DNA from: Pseudomonas persica
GTDB taxonomy: Bacteria > Pseudomonadota > Gammaproteobacteria > Pseudomonadales > Pseudomonadaceae
Assembly (NCBI RefSeq): GCF_900291015.1
Contig: NZ_OLKL01000014.1
Coordinates: forward strand, 133,834 to 197,833
DNA: 64,000 nt
Reading direction: 5' to 3'
The position numbers and the translations under genes were made by a program. The notes under the pieces were generated by a model. It had not been told where the DNA came from and did not search any database. It saw only the letters and a program-made list of their open reading frames with translations. Below are positions 9,470-19,321 of the stretch, piece by piece. The stretch's first letter is position 1; each line of letters starts with the position of its first letter.

Positions 9470-9567
9470 CCGGCCTCTTCGCGGGTGAACCCGCTCCCAC
9501 AGGAACTGCACAGGATCCGAACCTGACGCTGTACCTGTGGGAGCGGGTTTACCCGCGAAGAGGCCGG
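9470..9567. repeat. REP pair, GCGGGTTTACCCGC type
   Basis: Inverted arms containing GAACCCGCTCCCACAGG and CCTGTGGGAGCGGGTTTACC. The right arm ends 1 bp before the mexW stop codon. Confidence 0.9.
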
Positions 9568-9568
9568 A

Positions 9569-12500
9569 TCAGGCTACAGCGGGTTCTTTGGCCTCCGCCT
9601 TGTGCGCCAGCAAGGTGTAGATGCAAGGCAACACAAACAGGGTAAACAGCGTGCCAATCGACATCCCGGTGGCAATCACCGTGCCGATGTCAAAGCGGCT
9701 GACCGCCCCCGCCCCGGTCGCCAGAATCAGCGGCACCATGCCGAACACCATCGCCGCCGTGGTCATCAGCACCGGCCGCAGGCGAATCGCCGCCGCCTCC
9801 TCGATCGCCTCACGCACGCTCAGGCCGCGTTCCTCACGCAACTGGTTGGCGAACTCGACGATGAGGATGCCGTGCTTGCTGATCAGCCCGATCAGCGTCA
9901 CCAGTCCGACCTGGGTATAGATGTTCATGCTCGAGACGCCAAGGAACAGCGGCACCAACGCGCCACAGATCGACAACGGCACCGTCACCAGAATCACCAG
10001 TGGGTCGCGGAAGCTTTCGAACTGCGCCGCCAGCACCAGGAAGATGATCGCCAACGCCAGGCCGAAGGTCACCCACAGTGCGCTACCTTCCTGCACGTAC
10101 TGGCGGGCCACGCCGGCATAGTCGAAGGCGAAACCTTCCGGAGCCTCCTCACGGGCGATGCCTTGCACGGTCTGCAGCGCCTCGCCCAGGCTGACCTTGG
10201 GCACGCCCTGGATGATCGCCGAGTTCAGTTGCTGGAACTGGTTGAGCTGGCGTGGGCGGGCGCGGTCGGTGAGGGTGATCAGGGTGGATAGCGGCAGCAA
10301 CTGGCCCTGGTCGTTCTTCAGGTAGTAGTTGTTCAGCCAGCCGGGGGAGTCGCGGTACGGCCGCTCGACCTGGGCAATCACCTTGTAGCTGCGGCCTTCG
10401 AGGGTGAAACGGTTGATTTCCGCCTCGCCCAGCAAGGTCGCCAGGGTGCTGCCCAAGGTGTCCATCGACACGCCCATCTGCGCCGCCTTGGCCCGGTCGA
10501 TATCCACCACCACCTCGGGCTTGTCGAAGGCCAGGTCGATATCGAGGAAGGCGAACTTGCCGGATTCCTGGGCGCGGGCCTTGATGTGCTGGGCCACATC
10601 CAGCAGTGCCGGGTAGTCGCCAGCGCTGTTGATCACGAACTGGAACGGCAGGCCCTCGCCGGTGCCGGGCAGCGACGGCAGGTTGAAACCGAAGATTTGC
10701 AGGCCGCCGATTTCCGCGAGCTTGGCCTGCACCAGCGGCAATAGCTCCATCTGCGTGCGCTCGCGCTCGTTCCAGGGCTTGAGCAGGAAGCCGCCGATGC
10801 CGGTCTGCACGCCATTGAAACCGTTGATCTGGAACGACGAGTAATACTCAGGGAAAGCCTTGAACAGCGGGGTGAATTCGTCGGTGTAGGCGTTGAGGTA
10901 ATCAAGGTTGGCCGGCTGCGGCGAGCTGCTCATCATGAAGATCACCCCCTGGTCCTCGTTGGGCGCCAGTTCGTTCTGGGTGAACTTCAGCAGCACCGGG
11001 ATCAGGCACAGGATGATCACGGCGAACACCAGCACCACCGGCCGGCTGTCGAGGGTGGCGTGCAGCAGGTGCTGGTAACGCACCTTCAGGCGCTCAAACA
11101 GCATGTCCAGGCGGTGGGCCAGGCCGCTGGGGTTCTGCTCCTGGCGCAGCAGCAGGGCGCACATCATCGGTGACAGGGTGAGGGCAACGATGCCGGAGAT
11201 GATCACTGCACCGGCCAGGGTCAGGGCAAACTCCTTGAACAGTGCACCGGTGAGCCCGGTAAGGAAGCCGATCGGTGCATACACCGCCGCCAGGGTTATG
11301 GTCATCGACACCACCGGCATGGCAATCTCGCGGGCGCCCTCGAGGGCGGCCTCGAACGGCGACTTGCCTTCGTCCATGTGCCGGTGGATGTTCTCCACCA
11401 CGACAATCGCATCGTCCACCACCAGGCCGATGGCCAGCACCATGGCCAGCAGGGTCAGCAGGTTGAGCGAGTAGCCCATCATCTGCATGAAGAACAGTAC
11501 GCCGATCATCGACAGCGGGATGGTCACCACCGGGATCAGCACCGAGCGCAGGGCACCGAGGAACAGGAACACCACGACGATGACGATCAGTATCGCTTCG
11601 CCGAGGGTCTTGATCACTTCGTCGATGGAGGCCTGGATGAACAGCGTGGCGTCGTAGGCGATCGATACCTTCAGCGCCGAGGGCAGCTGGCTTGCCAGCT
11701 CGGGCATGATGCGCCGCACTTCCTTGATGACGTCCAGCGGGTTGGCGGCCGGTGTGGCCTTGATGCCGATGTACACCGATGGGGTACCGTCGAACGAGCT
11801 GACCGTGTCATAGTTTTCCGCTCCCATCTCGACCCGCGCCACATCGCCCAGCAGCACGCGGCTGTCGCCACTGGTCTTGACCGGTAGGGCGGCGAACGCC
11901 TCGGCCGACTTCAGTTCGGTGTTGGCGTTGATGCTGGTGACCACGTATTCGCCCTTCACCTCGCCGGCGGCGGAAAGGAAGTTGTAGCGGCGTACGGCAT
12001 TGGTCACGTCGGTGGCCGACAGGCCATAACCGGCCAGTTTCACCGGGTCGATCCAGATGCGCATGGCGAACACCTGGTTGCCGAGGATTTCCGCTTCGGC
12101 CATGCCCGGCAGGGTTGCCAGCTTGGGCTGGATCACCCGCGACAGGTAGTCGGTGATTTGCGGGTTGCTCATCTGCTTGCTGTAGAAACTGATGTACATC
12201 AGCGCCGAGGCATCGGCAGCTTCCTTGCTCAGTACCGGGTCTTCCGAGTCCTGGGGCAGCTTGTTGCGCACCTCGTTGGCCTTGGCCAGCAGCTCGGTGA
12301 ACAACCGATCGCTGTCAGCGCCGATGCGTGCGTAGATGGAAATGATCGAGAAGTTCTGCCGGCTCACCGAGGTCATGTAGTCGATGCCTTCGGCGCTGGC
12401 CAGGCTTTGCTGCAGCGGCTGGGTGATATAGCCCTGGATGGTCTCGGCGTTGGCACCAGGATAGGCGGTGGTCACCGTGATCAGGGCGTTTTCCATTTGC

Positions 12501-12613
12501 GGGTACTGGCGGATCTGCAGCTTGTTCCAGGCCTGGAAGCCCAGCAGCAGGATCAGCAGGCTGACCACGCTGGCCAGCACCGGGCGACGGATGAACGGGT
12601 CGGTGAACGCCAT
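9569..12613 (-). CDS. mexW: RND efflux permease, MexW-like
   Basis: A 1014-aa inner-membrane RND transporter of normal length. It shows the N-terminal FIRRPVLASVVSLLILLLG helix, two large periplasmic loops, and the TM4 proton-relay segment GLVVDDAIVVVENIH. It pumps drugs from the periplasm or membrane through a TolC/OprM-type duct using the proton gradient. It follows the adaptor gene by 12 bp in the same operon; no outer-membrane channel gene is present, as in mexVW, which borrow OprM. The name rests on gene order (next to the colRS-groEL and icmP-bifA blocks, as PA4374-4375) and on length. Confidence 0.85.
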   Translation of the reverse strand: MAFTDPFIRRPVLASVVSLLILLLGFQAWNKLQIRQYPQMENALITVTTAYPGANAETIQGYITQPLQQSLASAEGIDYMTSVSRQNFSIISIYARIGADSDRLFTELLAKANEVRNKLPQDSEDPVLSKEAADASALMYISFYSKQMSNPQITDYLSRVIQPKLATLPGMAEAEILGNQVFAMRIWIDPVKLAGYGLSATDVTNAVRRYNFLSAAGEVKGEYVVTSINANTELKSAEAFAALPVKTSGDSRVLLGDVARVEMGAENYDTVSSFDGTPSVYIGIKATPAANPLDVIKEVRRIMPELASQLPSALKVSIAYDATLFIQASIDEVIKTLGEAILIVIVVVFLFLGALRSVLIPVVTIPLSMIGVLFFMQMMGYSLNLLTLLAMVLAIGLVVDDAIVVVENIHRHMDEGKSPFEAALEGAREIAMPVVSMTITLAAVYAPIGFLTGLTGALFKEFALTLAGAVIISGIVALTLSPMMCALLLRQEQNPSGLAHRLDMLFERLKVRYQHLLHATLDSRPVVLVFAVIILCLIPVLLKFTQNELAPNEDQGVIFMMSSSPQPANLDYLNAYTDEFTPLFKAFPEYYSSFQINGFNGVQTGIGGFLLKPWNERERTQMELLPLVQAKLAEIGGLQIFGFNLPSLPGTGEGLPFQFVINSAGDYPALLDVAQHIKARAQESGKFAFLDIDLAFDKPEVVVDIDRAKAAQMGVSMDTLGSTLATLLGEAEINRFTLEGRSYKVIAQVERPYRDSPGWLNNYYLKNDQGQLLPLSTLITLTDRARPRQLNQFQQLNSAIIQGVPKVSLGEALQTVQGIAREEAPEGFAFDYAGVARQYVQEGSALWVTFGLALAIIFLVLAAQFESFRDPLVILVTVPLSICGALVPLFLGVSSMNIYTQVGLVTLIGLISKHGILIVEFANQLREERGLSVREAIEEAAAIRLRPVLMTTAAMVFGMVPLILATGAGAVSRFDIGTVIATGMSIGTLFTLFVLPCIYTLLAHKAEAKEPAVA

Positions 12614-12625
12614 GCCAGCCTCCTG

Positions 12626-13774
12626 TCAGTCCTTGCCCGGCGCGGCCTGTACGGGCTTGAGGGTTTTGTCCTGGCCGATGCGGATCGCGGCGCCCGGGGT
12701 GAGCTTCAACTGGCCGGCGGTGACCACCTGTTCCCCGGCCTGCAAGCCCTTGCTGATTACCACCACACCGTCACGGCGCTCGCCGGTCTGCACCGTGCGC
12801 TGCTCGGCGGTGAGTCGCGGCTGGCCCTTTTCGTCGTTTTCCGGCTTGCCGTCCTTGTCCTTTTTCGGCGTGGCGACGTACACCGAGTTGCCATACAAGG
12901 TGTAGGTGATGGCGCTTTCCGGTACTACCACTTGTGGCTGCGGGTTGGGCAGCAGGATCAGCAGGCTGGCGAACATGCCCGGCAGCAGCTTGCCGTCCGG
13001 GTTGGCCATGGTTGCGCGCACCAGCAGGTTACGCGTGGTTTCCTCGACCTTGGGGTTGATGGCACTGAGGCTGGCGGAGAAGGTCTGGCCCGGGTAGGCG
13101 GCCACCTGCACCAGCACCTGCTGCCCCAGGCTCAGGTGTGGCAGGGCCTGTTCCGGTACGTTGAAGTCGACGTAGAGGCTGGATGTGTCCTGCAGGGTGG
13201 CGATCACCGTGCCGGCGGCCAGGTAGTCGCCGATGTCCACCTGGCGAATGCCGATGGTGCCGCTGAACGGGGCGCTGATGCTTTTCTTGGTCTTCGATGC
13301 CTTGAGCTGGTCGACCACCGCCTGGTTGCGCCGGTACTGGGCGGTGAGGCGGTCGAACTCGCCGCGGGAGATGGCCGAGTCGCCGACCAGCTGGCTGCCG
13401 CGGCCGAAATCGACCTTGGCCAGGCCCAGATCGGCCTGGGCGGTGCCGAGCAGGGCGGTTTCCTGGTCGTCGTTGAGTTGCAGCAGCAGTTGCCCGGCCT
13501 TGACCTGCTGGCCTGAGTCGAAGTGCAGGGCCTTGACGATGCCTTCCACCTCCAGGCTCAGCTCCACGCCTTGTAGCGCCTTGAGGCTGCCGACGGCGGG
13601 CAGGCGCTCTTGCCACGGGCGCTGTTCGGCCAAGGTGGCCGCCACGGTGATGGGCGGCTTGGGGGCAGTGAAGATCTGTATCTGCTGGTAGATCGAAAAG
13701 GCTTTGTAGCCCCCCAGGGCCAGCAAGATCAGCAGAACCACGGCCAACATGATGAGCATGCGGCGGCGCAGCAT
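12626..13774 (-). CDS. mexV: RND periplasmic adaptor, MexV-like
   Basis: A 382-aa membrane-fusion protein: N-terminal anchor (about 6-28), biotinyl-lipoyl-like halves around GSLKALQGVELSLEVEG and the matching APFSGTIGIR, an alpha-helical hairpin between them, and a beta-barrel. It bridges the MexW pump to an outer-membrane channel. ATG at 13774 is chosen; the upstream extension is not adaptor-like. It is the first gene of the mexVW operon, and its 5' region carries another REP pair. Confidence 0.85.
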   Translation of the reverse strand: MLRRRMLIMLAVVLLILLALGGYKAFSIYQQIQIFTAPKPPITVAATLAEQRPWQERLPAVGSLKALQGVELSLEVEGIVKALHFDSGQQVKAGQLLLQLNDDQETALLGTAQADLGLAKVDFGRGSQLVGDSAISRGEFDRLTAQYRRNQAVVDQLKASKTKKSISAPFSGTIGIRQVDIGDYLAAGTVIATLQDTSSLYVDFNVPEQALPHLSLGQQVLVQVAAYPGQTFSASLSAINPKVEETTRNLLVRATMANPDGKLLPGMFASLLILLPNPQPQVVVPESAITYTLYGNSVYVATPKKDKDGKPENDEKGQPRLTAEQRTVQTGERRDGVVVISKGLQAGEQVVTAGQLKLTPGAAIRIGQDKTLKPVQAAPGKD

Positions 13775-13896
13775 AGGTCCGGTTCCTTGGATGCGGTTGT
13801 TATTCGCTTGGACACGACAACGGGCGATCCTGCCCACGTGTGGATGGGGGAAGTATTGACTTTTTTTTGGGGGAAGGGGAGTGGAATGCCTGGGCC

Positions 13897-13988
13897 GGCC
13901 CCTTCGCGGCTAGAGCCGCTCCCTCAGGGACCGCGCAGTCAGTGGGTTGCGCTGTTCCTGTGGGCGCGGCTTTAGCCGCGATGGGGCC
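13897..13988. repeat. REP pair, variant arms
   Basis: GGCCCCTTCGCGGCTAGAGC and its near-inverse GCTTTAGCCGCGATGGGGCC flank a 50-bp centre. The arms carry GCGGCTTTAGCCGC instead of GCGGGTTTACCCGC, so this is a third subtype. Confidence 0.8.
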
Positions 13989-14007
13989 AGTACAGCCAGC
14001 CCGAAAA

Positions 14008-15105
14008 TCAGACGAGATGCAGGTGGTTGTCCCAGAAGCCGGACGGCAGGTTCATCGGTTGCCCGGCCAGCTCGGCCTTGCGGCAATCATAGAACCGGCA
14101 GCGGCCCTGCCCGGAGGTGACGACAAAACCGTCCTGCACCGCGCCCACCCCCGCGCAATCGGGCATTGGCGCATCCAGCCGCACCGCGCCGCTGTCCAGG
14201 TCCCAGATGAACAGGCGGTTGGCCCGTGGCGCGGTCAGCGCTACCAGTCGCAGCTCGCTGTGGATAGCCACGCTGGCGGTGTACTGGGCCATGGCCTGCA
14301 ACTGCCGCTCCGGCACCGGGAAGGCCTTGAACGGCTCGCCCGGGCGTTTGATTGCCAGCAGTTCGGCGGTTTCATCGGCGTCGCCCATGAACTGTTGGCA
14401 GGCGGCGATGGTGCCATCGCTGCCCACCGCCAGGTGGCGCACGCTGTTCATCTGCTGGGCCAGGGTTTCCTTGCTCAGCAGGGTACCGTCGCGCTGCATC
14501 AGCACCAGGCTCGGTTCCATGGCGTCGAGGTTCATCTCCACCCGGCTTTCAGCTTCGGTGCGGATACCACCATTGGCGACGATCAGCGTCTCGCCGTCCG
14601 GTAGCCAGGCCACTTCGTGCGGGCCGATGCCATGGGTCGGAATTTCGCCGCTGTGCACCAGGCGCTCGCCTTCGAAGCGGTACACACCGAGTACGCCACG
14701 CCCCGGGTCGGTGGTGTCGTTCTCGGTGGCATACAGCCATTCGCCACCTTTGTGGATGACCGCGTGGCCGTAGAAGTGCCGGTTCGGCTGCGAGCTGACG
14801 GTCTGCAGCAGGCGCCCGTTGCGCAGGTCGACCAGGTAGCTTTCGGTGCCGGGGCGGCGGGCGACGAACAGGGCGATCGGCAGTTGCGGGTGATGGATGA
14901 TGGCATGGCAACGTTGGGCGACCTGGGTGCTGAACACCTGGGTGCCGTCCAGGCGGAACCCGACCGCATAGTGCTTGCCGTCGCCGTCGTCACGCGCCGA
15001 CAGCAGCAGGGGCTCGCTGCCTTTGTTGCGGAACAGGCTCCAGCCGCCCAGGGTGAGGGCGCTGAGCAATACGCTACCGAGTTTGAGGGCCTGACGTCGC
15101 AGCAT
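14008..15105 (-). CDS. DUF1513 beta-propeller-like exported protein
   Basis: A 365-aa protein whose N-terminus MLRRQALKLGSVLLSALTLG resembles a Tat or Sec signal. It is followed by repeated strand motifs (HAVIHKGGEWLYATENDT, GPHEVAWLPDGETLIVANGG) typical of a seven-bladed propeller. DUF1513 genes regularly accompany imelysin and di-haem peroxidase genes in iron-related operons. It is the last gene of such a run here, starting 2 bp after the preceding stop. No enzymatic function is assigned. Confidence 0.8.
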   Translation of the reverse strand: MLRRQALKLGSVLLSALTLGGWSLFRNKGSEPLLLSARDDGDGKHYAVGFRLDGTQVFSTQVAQRCHAIIHHPQLPIALFVARRPGTESYLVDLRNGRLLQTVSSQPNRHFYGHAVIHKGGEWLYATENDTTDPGRGVLGVYRFEGERLVHSGEIPTHGIGPHEVAWLPDGETLIVANGGIRTEAESRVEMNLDAMEPSLVLMQRDGTLLSKETLAQQMNSVRHLAVGSDGTIAACQQFMGDADETAELLAIKRPGEPFKAFPVPERQLQAMAQYTASVAIHSELRLVALTAPRANRLFIWDLDSGAVRLDAPMPDCAGVGAVQDGFVVTSGQGRCRFYDCRKAELAGQPMNLPSGFWDNHLHLV

Positions 15106-15107
15106 GA

Positions 15108-16172
15108 TCAGTCACCGTCGTTGGCATTGAAGCCCAGCTGGATGTTCAAGGCCTTGGCCAGCTCGCCTTCATGCAGGCGGTGGACGGCGTTGAGGCTGTC
15201 GTAGATCTGGTTCAGGGTTTGCTGGCCGGCGTCGTCGGCCAGCAGCTCGCCCAGGGGCTTCTGGTTGTCGGCCAGTAGTTTGAGCGAGGCAGCGTAGGCG
15301 GCGTCGATCTTGTCCGCCAGGGCTTTCTGATCGCTGGACAGCAAGCCGCGCAGGCCCTGGTTGTCGACCCCGACCCAGACCGCTTCGGCGGCCTTGAGGC
15401 TGGCCTCCAGGCTCTTCAGCGAGCTGTGGCTGCGCCAGGCTTCGGCCTGCAGTGGCTGCGGAATACCCTTGCTCTGGCGGCCCATCGGCGCACCGAGCTT
15501 CTTCTTCAGGCTGTCCAGGGCGGTGACCTGGGCGCGCAGCAGGTCGGCGATGGCCTCGTGGGAATCGGCGTAGCGCTGGTTGGGGAACTTGGTCATCTGC
15601 GAGAGCATGCCGTCGGTGCTGTTCCAGCCCTTGAGGATCTCTTCGGCGAGGGCCTGCTGGTGTTCCCCGATGGCCACCAGCAACGGGCAGTAGCGGGCTT
15701 TCTGCTCGGCAGTGGCGATGTCCGGCTTGCTGTCGAAGAGGATGTACTCGTAGGCCGACAGGCCTCGTACCACCACGCTGGCCTTGCCCAGGGCTGCGGC
15801 ATTGACCGGCTGCTCGGCGTTGACCAGCTGCTCGACCTGGCGGCCGACCAGGTTCTTCTTGTCGGGCCAGAACTGTACCTGCCAGGCGCGGTTGCCTTCG
15901 GCCAGCGGGCCGACCAGCAGCGGTTGCAGCTCGGCCCAGGCCTTTTGCGCGTTGAGGAAGTCGGCACGGGCCTTGTCCAGGCTTTCCTTGCCTTCGCAGT
16001 AGGCCAGGGCGCTGGCGGCCAGCGTGCGGTCGGCTTCGACCCAGCGGCTGTAGGTGGGCAGGATCACCTGCTTGGCGATGGCAGCGGAGGTCACGGCCTG
16101 CGGGTCCTGCGGCGAGCAGGCGCCGAGGGCGAGTGCGGCGAGGCTGGTGAACAACAGTTTGGGTCGGAACAT
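15108..16172 (-). CDS. Imelysin-family lipoprotein
   Basis: A 354-aa lipoprotein: the signal ends in LALGACS (lipobox), followed by an alpha-helical imelysin (peptidase M75) domain. The GxHxxE motif of canonical imelysins is replaced by a divergent segment (LSAYEYILFD). Imelysins are envelope proteins linked to iron uptake; protease activity is doubtful. ATG at 16172 follows AAAGGAG at ideal spacing, whereas a longer frame upstream is spurious. It starts 20 bp after the di-haem gene stop. Confidence 0.85.
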   Translation of the reverse strand: MFRPKLLFTSLAALALGACSPQDPQAVTSAAIAKQVILPTYSRWVEADRTLAASALAYCEGKESLDKARADFLNAQKAWAELQPLLVGPLAEGNRAWQVQFWPDKKNLVGRQVEQLVNAEQPVNAAALGKASVVVRGLSAYEYILFDSKPDIATAEQKARYCPLLVAIGEHQQALAEEILKGWNSTDGMLSQMTKFPNQRYADSHEAIADLLRAQVTALDSLKKKLGAPMGRQSKGIPQPLQAEAWRSHSSLKSLEASLKAAEAVWVGVDNQGLRGLLSSDQKALADKIDAAYAASLKLLADNQKPLGELLADDAGQQTLNQIYDSLNAVHRLHEGELAKALNIQLGFNANDGD

Positions 16173-16192
16173 GCCCGGCTCCTTTGCGCTTT

Positions 16193-17620
16193 TTAAAGTG
16201 AGTTCAGGAAAGCCAGCAACGCAGCACGTTGCTCGGCATTGAAAGTGAGTACGAAATTGCGTGCCGCCTCGGCTTCGCCACCGTGCCAGAGCACGGCTTC
16301 GAGCAGGTTGCGGGCGCGGCCGTCGTGCAGGAACTGGCTGTGGCCACTGACCGTTTCGCTCAGGCCGACGCCCCACAGTGGCGGGGTGCGCCAGTCCTGG
16401 CCGTTGGCGGTGAACTCGGTGCGCTCATCGGCCAGGCCCGGGCCCATGTCATGCAACAGCAGGTCGCTGTAGGGGCGGATCAGCTGGTTGGCCAGCTCCG
16501 GCTCGGCGGCATTGGCTGCGGTGGTGAATTGCGGCGTATGGCAGCCCTGGCAGCCGGCCTGGTAGAACAGGTTCTTGCCCGCCAGTACCTGCGGCGAGCC
16601 CACATCGCGGCGGGCGGGCACGGCCAGATTGCGGGTGTAGAAGGTGACCAGCCGCAGGATGTTGTCGCTGACTTCCTTCTCGCCAGCGGCACCGTCGCCG
16701 TTGGCCGCGGCCAGGCAGTCGGCCTGCGCCGGGGTGCAGTCGTCGTTCGCCTGCAGAGTGGTGGTCAGGCCCATGTCGCCGGCAAACGCGTGCACGTTCT
16801 GCTGGTTGACGTTGGGCTGCCCGGCCTTCCAGCCGAAGCGGCCGAGCACGGTCTTGCCCTGGGCGTCGTCCCACACCCGGTTGGCCCGGCCGCGGATGCC
16901 GTCGCGGTTGCGGTCGTCGGGGTCTTCGTTGGCCAGCAGGTCGGCTTCGGGGATGGCTTCGAGCAGGCCCAGGCCGATCATCGGCGGCGCCACCCGCGCC
17001 GAAAAGCGCGTGTCGGGGTGCATCACGCCATAGCCAAGCTGGGTGATCTGCAGGGCCGGCTTGCGCAGTTCGACCTGGTGGCCGTCCTCGAACGACAGCG
17101 TTTCGCTGGTGTAGCTCACCCGCACCTTGCCTTCCGGCGTCACGCCGGGGATGGCCATGTCCTGCAACTGGGTGCCATAGACCGGCTCCGGCACCACGCC
17201 GAGGCGTTCGACCACCTTGGCCAGGTAGGGCTGGTCGGGGATCGACAGGCGTACCAGCATCGATACGGCATTGCTGTCGCCCGGCTCTGGCGGATGGCCG
17301 CGGCCGTCACGCACATGGCAGTTCTGGCAGGCATTGGTGTTGAACAGCGGGCCCAGGCCATCACGTGCGGTGGTGGTGGACGGGGCGATCACCCAGGGGT
17401 TGCGGAAGAAACTGTTGCCGACGGCGAAGTCCAGGCGCCGCTCGGGCGAGAGGTTGGCCGAGGGCAGGGAATAGGCATTGCGGTCAGCGCGCTGCACGGT
17501 GGCTTTGCCGCCCGACAACGCTTCGCCGGGCTCGGCCTGGGTGAAACGCGGGGCGTCGTCACAGGCGGCGAGGGCAAAGGCCAGCAGCAGGGGGGAGAGT
17601 CGGGACAGCGACAAGGACAT
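16193..17620 (-). CDS. Di-haem peroxidase/thiol-oxidoreductase-like lipoprotein (DUF1111)
   Basis: A 475-aa protein with a lipoprotein signal (LLLAFALAACDD) and two c-type haem motifs, CQNCH about residue 98 and CQGCH about residue 355. It resembles the DUF1111 relatives of bacterial di-haem cytochrome c peroxidases and is periplasmic. Its place between two imelysin genes suggests a redox step (for example Fe(II)/Fe(III) handling) in iron acquisition, which is inference. The start follows AGGATT. Confidence 0.85.
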   Translation of the reverse strand: MSLSLSRLSPLLLAFALAACDDAPRFTQAEPGEALSGGKATVQRADRNAYSLPSANLSPERRLDFAVGNSFFRNPWVIAPSTTTARDGLGPLFNTNACQNCHVRDGRGHPPEPGDSNAVSMLVRLSIPDQPYLAKVVERLGVVPEPVYGTQLQDMAIPGVTPEGKVRVSYTSETLSFEDGHQVELRKPALQITQLGYGVMHPDTRFSARVAPPMIGLGLLEAIPEADLLANEDPDDRNRDGIRGRANRVWDDAQGKTVLGRFGWKAGQPNVNQQNVHAFAGDMGLTTTLQANDDCTPAQADCLAAANGDGAAGEKEVSDNILRLVTFYTRNLAVPARRDVGSPQVLAGKNLFYQAGCQGCHTPQFTTAANAAEPELANQLIRPYSDLLLHDMGPGLADERTEFTANGQDWRTPPLWGVGLSETVSGHSQFLHDGRARNLLEAVLWHGGEAEAARNFVLTFNAEQRAALLAFLNSL

Positions 17621-17749
17621 CGAGAATCCTGGGCGTGAGCGAAAAACCGGCGTGCAAGCTTAGCAGGGTGGGGGGGTTTGAATAAGAGCAATTTGCAATT
17701 GCTGGATGAAATCGGTGTCAGTTGGCCATGGTTTGTGCTTGCCTGGTCG

Positions 17750-17773
17750 GGCCCTATCGCCGGCAATAGGGCC
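17750..17773. repeat. Single REP-like hairpin
   Basis: GGCCCTAT (17750-17757) and ATAGGGCC (17766-17773) pair around a CGCCGGCA loop. A solitary copy between icmP and the di-haem gene. Confidence 0.55.
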
Positions 17774-17779
17774 GGAAGC

Positions 17780-17806
17780 AAAAAAGGCGACCCGAAGGCC
17801 GCCTTT
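17780..17806 (-). terminator. Terminator after icmP
   Basis: On the minus strand GGCGGCC-TTCG-GGTCGCC is followed by TTTTTT: a UUCG tetraloop stem with a U-run. The same sequence recurs after pit at 59169. It may attenuate rather than separate icmP from the next gene. Confidence 0.8.
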
Positions 17807-17826
17807 CCAGAACCGCTACAGCAGGA

Positions 17827-19164
<1,338 letters not shown>

Positions 19165-19238
19165 TATTGGTTTTCCTGCGTCGTGTGGTTGGACCAAGGG
19201 TGGACCGTGCGCCGTGGCACGCGAAACTACAACATCAT

Positions 19239-19257
19239 GCGAAAGATTTGCATTTGC
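19239..19257 (-). promoter_or_regulatory. Possible Fur box upstream of icmP
   Basis: The minus strand reads GCAAATGCAAATCTTTCGC, matching 12 of 19 positions of GATAATGATAATCATTATC. It lies 75 bp upstream of icmP. Confidence 0.45.
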
Positions 19258-19321
19258 TGTAAAGGGGGAGGGCGTGCAATTCGTGTAAATGCCAGTCACG
19301 GCTGGTAACCGGGCGGGCGGT

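Noticed and set aside
16229..17638. Long open frame antisense to the di-haem lipoprotein gene
   Set aside because: Val/Gly/Ala/His-rich shadow; the minus frame has two CxxCH motifs and a signal peptide.
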